From contig JAISBH010000171.1 in assembly GCA_031266295.1 (NCBI GenBank), positions 1 through 6,036 of the forward strand: 6,036 nucleotides of DNA. The letters run 5' to 3'. This DNA comes from Oscillospiraceae bacterium. Its GTDB lineage: Bacteria > Bacillota > Clostridia > Christensenellales > Aristaeellaceae. The translations under genes were made by a program, and so were the position numbers. Positions 1 through 5,482 of this stretch are shown here, piece after piece (position 1 is the first letter of the stretch; each line of letters opens with the position of its first letter). Below the pieces are notes generated by a model. That model was not told the DNA's origin. It made no database searches and saw only the letters and a list, made by a program, of their open reading frames with translations.

Positions 1-1600
1 ACTGATACACGTAAAAATTCCTGTAGAAATGCGGTATACGTGACCATTCCGCATTCACGGCCTCGTCGATCGTTACCGTCGCACCGTAATACCGTTCACT
101 CAAACTGCGGTATAGCGCCGACATCGAGTCATGCGTCAAAGGCTCGCCGCGTTCGGCCATTGCGTGCATCTCTCGCTCAAACTCGGCGAACATCGTCTGC
201 CTGAACACCGTTCCCCTAAAGCTCTCGAGCAGCTCCCCTATCAGGAATCGTTTCGCCGCTGGATCGCCGTTCTTACTCAGTAAGTCCATTGACAGCAGAA
301 TCTCGTTTACGGTGGAAGCGACTTCGGCCACGAACATTGAGTAATCCGACTTGGAATATGGCTGCGCCGCGTTCGTGTAATACGAGTGCATCAGATGTCC
401 CAGTTCATGCGCTAGTGTGGACACGCTGCCGAACTGCTCTACATAGTTCAGCAGCACATATGGATGCGCGTCATACGTGCCCCACGAATACGCGCCGGAC
501 GTCTTGCCCGCGCTCTCGTACACGTCGATCCATCCCTCGCTGATCGCCCGTCTGACGACGCCGGTATACTCTTCGCCCAGCGGCGCGAGCGCCTCCATCA
601 CGATATCGCACGCTTTCGCGTACGGCACGTTCAGCTTGAATCCTTCCTCCACATTGACGTACAGGTCGTATATATGCAGCGCTTCAACACCCAGCAGCGT
701 TTTGCGGGCGGAGAGCATCTTCGACAGCGCAGGCAGGTGCGAATGAACCGCTTCGACAAGACCGTCATATACCGCGATCGGTATGTCGTTCGGCGAGAGC
801 GATGCGGTCAGCGCGCTGTCGTATTTATGCACCTTTGAATTGAATATGTCGCCCTTTACGCTGGCCGCGTAAGCCGCGCCGATCGTATTGGCGTACTTCT
901 TGAACGTATCGTGCAACCCTTCGAACGCCTCTCGGCGCACCCGCCGATCGCGGCTTTCGATCATCTGGGAGTACCGCCCGTGCGTAATCTCGACAGGATG
1001 GCCGTTTTCGTCGTTTATTACGGGGAACTTCATATCGGCGTCGCTTAGCATGTCGAAGATGGTGGACGGCGCGTCGCGCATCTCTCCCGCCATCGCGACG
1101 ATCCGCTCCTGATCCGCGCTAAGCGTGTGCGCGCGATCCCTCAGCAGTATCCTCAGTTCCTCGTCATAGTCCTTGAACGCCTGATCCGTTATATACGATT
1201 CCAGCACGCCTTCGGGCAACGCGAGCAGCGCGGGGCGCAGCGGCGCCATGATCGCGCCGGACTCGACCTCCATCGCCTCAACCCGCTGCACAAACCCTTG
1301 ATACAACGCGGCGCGGTTGTCTTCGTCGCGGCGCATCCGGGCGTATACATATAGCTTGGACAGCAGGCGGCTGGTGTCGGACGCGTCGTTGAGCGCGCTC
1401 AGCACGACGGTGCGCAGTTCCGCAGGATCATCGGGCGGACTTGCTGCGGCCCGCACAGACTTGTCGATCTGGGGCAGCGATTCTTTAAGCAGCTTGAATT
1501 CATTCTCCCACGACTCGTTTGTAGGGAATATGTCTTCCAGCTTCCACTTCCATTGGTTTTCGATTTCGCTCCGTTCGCGAACTTTTGCTTCTTCAGGCAT
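1..1600 (-). CDS. pepF: Oligoendopeptidase F (M3B zinc metallopeptidase), C-terminus cut by window edge
   Basis: Cytoplasmic zinc peptidase that cleaves short oligopeptides, typically in peptide turnover. The frame is open from the ATG at 1600 to the left edge, giving 533 residues. The family is usually about 600 residues, so roughly the last 65 are missing. Seen directly: an N-terminal WKLEDIF block near residues 19-25, typical of PepF; the zinc motif HELGHLMHSYY at 398-408 (H398 and H402 as ligands, E399 as catalytic base); and FVAEVASTVNE at 423-433, where E426 is the expected third zinc ligand. The segment WSRIPHFYRNFYVYQ just before the edge matches the conserved C-terminal part of the family. 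It starts 25 nt after the transporter stop with no terminator between, so the two are probably co-transcribed. The ribosome site is weak (AGAAAG about 12 nt upstream). No frameshift or missing catalytic residue is visible. Confidence 0.93.
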   Translation of the reverse strand, partial: MPEEAKVRERSEIENQWKWKLEDIFPTNESWENEFKLLKESLPQIDKSVRAAASPPDDPAELRTVVLSALNDASDTSRLLSKLYVYARMRRDEDNRAALYQGFVQRVEAMEVESGAIMAPLRPALLALPEGVLESYITDQAFKDYDEELRILLRDRAHTLSADQERIVAMAGEMRDAPSTIFDMLSDADMKFPVINDENGHPVEITHGRYSQMIESRDRRVRREAFEGLHDTFKKYANTIGAAYAASVKGDIFNSKVHKYDSALTASLSPNDIPIAVYDGLVEAVHSHLPALSKMLSARKTLLGVEALHIYDLYVNVEEGFKLNVPYAKACDIVMEALAPLGEEYTGVVRRAISEGWIDVYESAGKTSGAYSWGTYDAHPYVLLNYVEQFGSVSTLAHELGHLMHSYYTNAAQPYSKSDYSMFVAEVASTVNEILLSMDLLSKNGDPAAKRFLIGELLESFRGTVFRQTMFAEFEREMHAMAERGEPLTHDSMSALYRSLSERYYGATVTIDEAVNAEWSRIPHFYRNFYVYQ

Positions 1601-1625
1601 GTTGGTTACCAACTTTCTGTGTTTT

Positions 1626-3092
1626 TTAAGGTTGCTGATCGTCGTCCCGCAACGCGCGCCGCGCGCGTCTGCGCTTGACGGTCATGACCAGCATCTGTGT
1701 TTTGCGCGCGCATGCCGTGCGTATCTCGGTTGAGCTGTCCGTCACAAGCGCGCGCACGGTCTTACATTCATCCTCCTGCATCATCGGCAGCAGGCACAGT
1801 ATCATTATGATCCTTAGTATCCCAGAAATCAGGTAGATAAAATGATACCGCGTCATCATCAGTCCGCCGATATGCCAGTTCAGCGACTCCAGCTGCGGCA
1901 GCACGTTCTGCACCAATATGCCGCCAAGCGCGTTGCTTGTCGCGTTACCCAGCAATTGAGTCGCCGCGAAATATACCGATATGTACATCGACCGGTTTAC
2001 GTCTGGCGCGGCGTTCAGGTACATATTTTGCGCGCCGAGGTCGAACGCCGTGGACAGCAGTCCTGACGCAATATTCGTAATGATCAATATCCAGAACACA
2101 TTCGGCCCGGTGAACATCCACAGCAGCGGGTATATCATCGTGAATAGGCCTGTGAACTGCATAACGGGCTTGTTCCCGTGCGTATCCATCCTCCTGCCCC
2201 ACCAGGATATAATGAATACCGTAATCACGTTGGGCAGCACCTGGTTGATCAACGTGATTTGGGTATAGGTCATACCTATAACTTCTAGCATGTATACATT
2301 GTAGAACGGCGCGCAGATATTCACCGCGAAACCCCAGTACAGCATAATCAGTGTGATCTTGCGGAACCGCTTGTTCAGCGCGACGGTCAGCAGCATCCTC
2401 CCCAGGCTGTCGCGCTTGCCCTCGGGTAAATGCATCGTCGGCCAGTCGCAGAACACGAACAGCGCTATATCCGCGCCGCCAAATATACCCGCTATCAATA
2501 GCGCAACCATATATCCAGCGTATCCATGCATCCGATCTAGCAGCATACTGACGCCCAATCCGGTCAGCACGCCCGCCACCAAGCAGAACATTTGCCTGAC
2601 CCCGAAGTAACGTCCACGCATTCGGATCGGCACCAGATCCCCTATCAGTGAGTAGAAGCTGACCGATATAACAGCGTTCGACCCCGCGCACAGCGCTACA
2701 AACACCATGGCTGTAACTATGCGCAGCATCGCGGCTTCCATCGGTATGATGAACGGTATCAAACCGATCACCGCCCACAGCAACCGTCCCGCTATACCTA
2801 TTCTCAGCATCCACTCCCGGCGGTGTCCCGTCCGCTCGATAATGTACGATATGAGAATCTGTATGCTGTTCGCCGCGACGGGTATAGCGGCGAAAATACC
2901 CAGCGCAGCCGCGTTCGCTCCAATCGCCCGCAGGAATCCCGTCCACGCCGCGCCGCCGGTGATATTGCCGCTTACCGTGCCGAACGCACCGGATATAATT
3001 ATGAAGTTCAGGCTCTTGCGCAGCGAGTCGCTAAGCCCCGGGCTGTCGTACAGCGCCAGTTTGGGTTTCCTAAACCGCGACGACTGTGCCAT
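1626..3092 (-). CDS. Major facilitator superfamily (MFS) transporter, substrate unknown
   Basis: A 488-residue polytopic membrane protein, of normal MFS length, with hydrophobic segments spread through residues 28-437. Loop motifs support the family. ERTGHRREW at 86-94 resembles a degenerate motif A after helix 2. GDLVPIRMRGRYFGVR at 151-166 has the basic R-x-RGR-F-G-R pattern common in MFS loops. WWGRRMDTHGNKPVM at 297-311 is the motif-A counterpart at the start of the C-terminal half. The end (about 438-488) is a hydrophilic, probably cytoplasmic tail with a strongly basic patch, KRRRARR, at 473-479. The ATG at 3092 is supported by a GAGGT ribosome site with a 10-nt spacer. It is the first gene of a probable operon with pepF. 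The neighbouring peptidase might hint at peptide-related transport, but no residue here shows a substrate, so I leave it open. Confidence 0.85.
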   Translation of the reverse strand: MAQSSRFRKPKLALYDSPGLSDSLRKSLNFIIISGAFGTVSGNITGGAAWTGFLRAIGANAAALGIFAAIPVAANSIQILISYIIERTGHRREWMLRIGIAGRLLWAVIGLIPFIIPMEAAMLRIVTAMVFVALCAGSNAVISVSFYSLIGDLVPIRMRGRYFGVRQMFCLVAGVLTGLGVSMLLDRMHGYAGYMVALLIAGIFGGADIALFVFCDWPTMHLPEGKRDSLGRMLLTVALNKRFRKITLIMLYWGFAVNICAPFYNVYMLEVIGMTYTQITLINQVLPNVITVFIISWWGRRMDTHGNKPVMQFTGLFTMIYPLLWMFTGPNVFWILIITNIASGLLSTAFDLGAQNMYLNAAPDVNRSMYISVYFAATQLLGNATSNALGGILVQNVLPQLESLNWHIGGLMMTRYHFIYLISGILRIIMILCLLPMMQEDECKTVRALVTDSSTEIRTACARKTQMLVMTVKRRRARRALRDDDQQP

Positions 3093-3102
3093 ATATCAGG
3101 CT

Positions 3103-3107
3103 ACCTC
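3103..3107 (-). promoter_or_regulatory. Ribosome binding site of the MFS transporter
   Basis: On the minus strand GAGGT lies 10 nt before the ATG at 3092, which supports that start codon over later in-frame methionines. Confidence 0.6.
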
Positions 3108-3142
3108 ATAAAAGCAGAATCAAAGCACCAGGATAGCGATTC

Positions 3143-3171
3143 TTGCCGAAATCTATGGCATATGGTATACT
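3143..3171 (+). promoter_or_regulatory. Probable sigma-A promoter for the aldo/keto reductase
   Basis: TTGCCG (3143-3148) and TATACT (3166-3171) are separated by exactly 17 nt. The boxes match the consensus at 4 of 6 and 5 of 6 positions. Transcription would start near 3178, leaving a leader of about 90 nt. The -10 box overlaps the left arm of the 3167-3184 palindrome, so a protein bound there would block this promoter. Confidence 0.6.
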
Positions 3172-3184
3172 GTGCGCACAGTAT
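3167..3184. promoter_or_regulatory. Perfect 18-bp palindrome, probable operator
   Basis: ATACTGTGCGCACAGTAT equals its own reverse complement: half-sites ATACTGT and ACAGTAT around GCGC. It covers most of the plus-strand -10 box and the expected start point. That is the usual position of a repressor operator bound by a dimeric helix-turn-helix protein. The regulator is not encoded in the window and I cannot assign its family. Confidence 0.6.
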
Positions 3185-3200
3185 TGCACATGGCGACGAT

Positions 3201-3209
3201 ACAGTATAC
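3201..3209. promoter_or_regulatory. Third copy of the operator half-site
   Basis: ACAGTATAC repeats the right arm of the 3167-3184 palindrome (ACAGTAT), beginning 23 bases after that arm begins. It covers the minus-strand -10 box. It has no matching second arm at the palindrome's spacing, so it would be a single half-site or part of a cooperative cluster. Confidence 0.4.
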
Positions 3210-3231
3210 AGCGCGCAGTGCGTTCCCGCAA
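3203..3231 (-). promoter_or_regulatory. Probable sigma-A promoter for the MFS transporter-pepF operon
   Basis: Read on the minus strand, TTGCGG (3231-3226) and TATACT (3208-3203) are 17 nt apart. The boxes match the consensus at 3 to 4 and 5 of 6 positions. The start would be near 3196, leaving a leader of about 100 nt before the ATG at 3092. It points towards the reductase promoter, so the two face each other. Confidence 0.55.
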
Positions 3232-3255
3232 GAGAAATAAATTGAGGTAATAAGT

Positions 3256-3263
3256 AGAGGTGG
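3256..3263 (+). promoter_or_regulatory. Ribosome binding site of the aldo/keto reductase
   Basis: AGAGGTGG ends 4 nt before the ATG at 3268, with the GAGG core 7 nt away. It fixes this start. A similar TGAGGT at 3243-3248 has no start codon at proper spacing. Confidence 0.65.
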
Positions 3264-3267
3264 TTCC

Positions 3268-4248
3268 ATGTTTCACCTGCACACAGGCGAGGCGATACCC
3301 ACGATAGGTTTGGGTACGTTCGGGTCGGACAAGTATGGCCCAAATGAGATTGCCGAGGCCGTCTACGGCGCGATCCGCTCCGGCTACCGCCTGATCGATT
3401 GCGCTAGCGTATACGGCAACGAGGACAAGGTGGGTGCGGCCATTGAACGCGCGGTCAAGGAGGGCGCCGTCCGCCGCGATGAGCTGTTCATCAACTCCAA
3501 GGTGTGGAACGACATGCACGGTCGGGACGATCCGATGCTGTCGCTAGCCAAGACGCTCAAGGATTTGCGGGTGGATTACGTGGATTGCTTCTTTGTTCAT
3601 TGGCCGTTTCCGAATTATCACGCTCCTGGTTGTGACGGAGATTCCCGTAATCCGGATAGTGTGCCATTCAGAACGGAGCGATTCCTGGCGACGTGGCGCG
3701 AGATGGAGCGCCTTTACCGCCTAGGATTAACTCGCTGCTTGGGCATGTCTAACATGACGATACCCAAGCTAGAGGCCATTCTACCCTGCTGCGAGGTGAA
3801 ACCCGCGCTGATCGAGATGGAGATGCATCCATCCTTCCAGCAAAAGGAGCTGTTCGATTATTGCGTCGCGTGCGGTATACAGCCCGTCGGTTACAGTCCG
3901 ATCGGTTCACCATCGCGTCCCGCCCGTGACCGTGCGCCCGAGGACGTCGTGGACTGCGAAATGCCCGAACTCGTGAGCATCGCCAAGGCTCACAACGTCC
4001 ACCCCGCGCTCGTGTGTCTGAAGTGGCAGGTGGGGCGCGGTTCGATACCGATACCGTTCTCCGTCAAGCCGGAGCAGTACGAGGCCAACCTGCGCGCCGC
4101 AACTACAGACCCGCTGACAGAAGATGAGATGCGGGTCATGTCCACGCTCGACCGCGGCTGTCGGCTGATAAAGGGGCAAGTGTTTCTCTGGCCCGGCGCG
4201 AACGGATGGGAGGATCTGTGGGATTTGGATGGGGAGATAACATTATAA
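3268..4248 (+). CDS. Aldo/keto reductase (NAD(P)H-dependent oxidoreductase)
   Basis: A 326-residue cytoplasmic TIM-barrel oxidoreductase, of normal length for the family, which reduces aldehydes or ketones with NAD(P)H. The full catalytic tetrad is visible: D44 (in RLIDCASVYGNE), Y49, K78 (in INSKVWND) and H111 (in FFVHWPFP). S161 and N162 in GLTRCLGMSN are the usual nicotinamide contacts. Two places depart from the textbook family. The conserved NQ before E-x-HP is I182-E183, and the cofactor-phosphate motif usually written IPKS reads IPIPFS at 260-265, followed by a normal N274. I believe this wording recurs in a bacterial subfamily, so it is probably not damage, but cofactor preference cannot be assumed. 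The gene is divergent from the transporter operon and has its own promoter, operator and strong ribosome site. The physiological substrate is unknown. Confidence 0.92.
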   Translation: MFHLHTGEAIPTIGLGTFGSDKYGPNEIAEAVYGAIRSGYRLIDCASVYGNEDKVGAAIERAVKEGAVRRDELFINSKVWNDMHGRDDPMLSLAKTLKDLRVDYVDCFFVHWPFPNYHAPGCDGDSRNPDSVPFRTERFLATWREMERLYRLGLTRCLGMSNMTIPKLEAILPCCEVKPALIEMEMHPSFQQKELFDYCVACGIQPVGYSPIGSPSRPARDRAPEDVVDCEMPELVSIAKAHNVHPALVCLKWQVGRGSIPIPFSVKPEQYEANLRAATTDPLTEDEMRVMSTLDRGCRLIKGQVFLWPGANGWEDLWDLDGEITL

Positions 4249-4265
4249 AAGGCTTTTATAAAAGG
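4243..4265. repeat. Short direct repeat TTATAAAAGG x2 at the end of the reductase gene
   Basis: TTATAAAAGG occurs at 4243-4252 and again at 4256-4265, 13 bases apart. The first copy contains the reductase TAA stop. The pair also creates the near-palindrome ATAAAAG-G-CTTTTAT. No function is evident. Confidence 0.5.
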
Positions 4266-4275
4266 TTTATGATCG

Positions 4276-4300
4276 CGGCGCGGCGGCGGCAGCCGCGCCG
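4276..4300. other. GC-rich perfect hairpin downstream of the reductase, no U tract
   Basis: CGGCGCGGC (4276-4284) pairs fully with GCCGCGCCG (4292-4300) around a 7-nt loop, 28 nt after the reductase stop. The bases after it are TGAAGTATGG, so it is not a classic intrinsic terminator on the plus strand. No T run adjoins it on the minus strand either. It may stabilise the mRNA 3' end, pause polymerase, or be a small dispersed repeat. Confidence 0.5.
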
Positions 4301-4360
4301 TGAAGTATGGCGGTCTGTGATGTTTATATACGAGGTTGCTTTTACTGATCGCAATAACTA

Positions 4361-4389
4361 TTGACGCTGCGCCCGCCTTGTGTTATATT
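4361..4389 (+). promoter_or_regulatory. Strong promoter of the tRNA-Ser gene
   Basis: TTGACG (4361-4366) and TATATT (4384-4389), 17 nt apart, each match the consensus at 5 of 6 positions. The expected start near 4396 lies about 11 nt before the mature tRNA 5' end, as is common for single tRNA genes. Confidence 0.75.
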
Positions 4390-4406
4390 CTAAGTGTCTT
4401 CCGCAT

Positions 4407-4497
4407 GGAGAGATGGCTGAGTGGTCTAAGGCGCACGATTGGAAATCGTGTGATGGTTAATAGCTATCCGTGGGTTCAAATCCCACTCTCTCCGCCA
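4407..4497 (+). tRNA. tRNA-Ser (anticodon GGA), CCA encoded
   Basis: A 91-nt gene with the long variable arm of a class II serine tRNA. The acceptor stem GGAGAGA (4407-4413) pairs with TCTCTCC, followed by discriminator G and an encoded CCA (4495-4497). The D-arm region reads GCTGAGTGGTCTAAGGC. The anticodon stem CACGA/TCGTG encloses the loop TTGGAAA, with anticodon GGA at 4441-4443, which reads UCC and UCU. The T arm is GTGGG-TTCAAAT-CCCAC. It has its own promoter upstream and an intrinsic terminator 12 nt downstream, so it is a single-gene transcription unit. It separates the housekeeping genes from the restriction-modification genes. Confidence 0.96.
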
Positions 4498-4509
4498 TTG
4501 GGAACAAAT

Positions 4510-4560
4510 GCGAACCCGACCCGATGTTTCCTTGTTGGGTAGGCGTTCGCTTTTGTTTTT
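4510..4560 (+). terminator. Intrinsic terminator after tRNA-Ser
   Basis: GCGAAC (4510-4515) pairs with GTTCGC (4545-4550). The inner stem continues with a small bulge and one mismatch through ACCC/GGGT, closing a 14-nt loop. The run TTTTGTTTTT follows directly at 4551-4560. This is a complete rho-independent terminator for the tRNA. Confidence 0.85.
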
Positions 4561-4589
4561 AAATTGTTGTTAAACTGATTACCATATAT

Positions 4590-4596
4590 GGGGAGG
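4590..4596 (+). promoter_or_regulatory. Ribosome binding site that fixes the methyltransferase start
   Basis: GGGGAGG lies 9 nt before the ATG at 4606. The earlier in-frame ATG at 4588-4590 shares its G with this site and has no ribosome site of its own, so 4606 is the likely start. Confidence 0.75.
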
Positions 4597-4605
4597 TTGA
4601 ATTTC

Positions 4606-5481
4606 ATGACACTGTATCCGCAGATTAAATACGAAAAATATATACGCGAATATGTAGATATTTCATGCTCGACTGTCATTGAAGGGGATTCTTATATCAC
4701 ATTACAGAAACTGCCGGACAATTTTGTCCAGTGCGTCGTGACTTCACCACCGTATTGGGGTTTGCGCGATTACGGTATTGATGGTCAAATCGGTCTCGAA
4801 GCACAGATGCAACAATATATAAACAATTTGCTTTCTGTCTTCCGAGAAGTTAGAAGGGTGCTTTTGCCTACGGGGGTTTTATGGCTCAACATTGGCGATG
4901 GGTACACAAGCGGAAATCGCGGTTATCGGGCAGTGGATAAAAAGAATCCCGCACGAGCTATGTCAATACGTCCCGAAACTCCATCGGGTCTGAAGCCAAA
5001 GGATTTACTTGGTATTCCTTGGCGTTTGGCGTTTGCACTTCAAGCCGATGGCTGGTATCTCAGAAGCGATATAATATGGAATAAGCCGAACGCTATGCCC
5101 GAAAGCGTGAAAGATCGGCCCACAAGATCGCATGAGTATATTTTTATGTTTACAAAAAGTGAGAAATATTACTATGATAGCGTATCTGTGCGAGAAGACA
5201 ATCGAAATCGAAGAACAGTCTGGAATGTGAACACATCGCCTTTCCCAGAAGCGCACTTTGCAACTTTCCCGCCCAAATTGGTAATCCCATGCGTCCTTTC
5301 AAGCTCAAAAGAAAAGGAGTTTATTCTTGATCCATTTTTTGGGTCAGGTACTGTCGGAGAAGTTGCACAGAAAAATGGGCGAAAATTTATTGGAATAGAA
5401 CTGAACCCTGAATATATCGCCATTGCAAAAAAACGCTTGCAGCCAGATATCACGCAGTTTTTGAAAGTGGTGGGTGAATAA
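4606..5481 (+). CDS. Type II DNA methyltransferase, beta class, probably N4-cytosine
   Basis: A 291-residue S-adenosylmethionine-dependent DNA methyltransferase. The catalytic motif IV, TSPPYWGLRDYG (46-57, active centre S47-P48-P49-Y50), comes before the SAM-binding motif I, DPFFGSGT (242-249). That order defines the beta class (N4/N6 methylase family). An S-P-P-Y centre rather than D-P-P-Y favours N4-cytosine over N6-adenine, though some adenine enzymes share it. GLKPKDL, HEYIFMF and HFATFPPKL are further blocks typical of this family, and the length is close to that of m4C enzymes such as M.SmaI and M.Cfr9I. An endonuclease-like gene starts one base after its stop, so it probably protects the host's recognition site. 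Base composition is lower in G+C than the upstream genes, which suggests acquisition by transfer. No convincing promoter lies between the tRNA terminator and the start. An orphan or phage-type methylase is the alternative. Confidence 0.9.
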   Translation: MTLYPQIKYEKYIREYVDISCSTVIEGDSYITLQKLPDNFVQCVVTSPPYWGLRDYGIDGQIGLEAQMQQYINNLLSVFREVRRVLLPTGVLWLNIGDGYTSGNRGYRAVDKKNPARAMSIRPETPSGLKPKDLLGIPWRLAFALQADGWYLRSDIIWNKPNAMPESVKDRPTRSHEYIFMFTKSEKYYYDSVSVREDNRNRRTVWNVNTSPFPEAHFATFPPKLVIPCVLSSSKEKEFILDPFFGSGTVGEVAQKNGRKFIGIELNPEYIAIAKKRLQPDITQFLKVVGE

Positions 5482-5482
5482 G

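Noticed and set aside
464..838. Plus-strand open frames opposite pepF
   Set aside because: They lie antisense to a well-supported peptidase, are arginine-rich, and show no ribosome site or domain.
1945..2946. A 333-codon minus-strand open frame
   Set aside because: It lies wholly inside the MFS transporter in another frame, is rich in Arg, Asp and Tyr, and has no membrane segments or recognisable domain. It is a by-product of the transporter's codon pattern.
3167..3184. LexA (SOS) box
   Set aside because: The CTGT and ACAG arms recall the E. coli LexA box, but that site needs 8 nt between them and here there are 4. A Gram-positive type box (CGAAC-N4-GTTCG) is absent.
4336..4542. A 68-codon open frame spanning the tRNA region
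   Set aside because: It runs through the tRNA promoter, the whole tRNA-Ser gene and part of its terminator, so it is not a credible protein gene.
4561..4596. Candidate promoters before the methyltransferase, such as TTGTTG with TATATG
   Set aside because: The spacer is 15 nt, the boxes are weak, and the transcript would begin inside or after the ribosome site.
4588..4605. Upstream ATG for the methyltransferase, adding six residues
   Set aside because: This ATG overlaps the GGGGAGG ribosome site that serves the ATG at 4606, and it has no ribosome site of its own.
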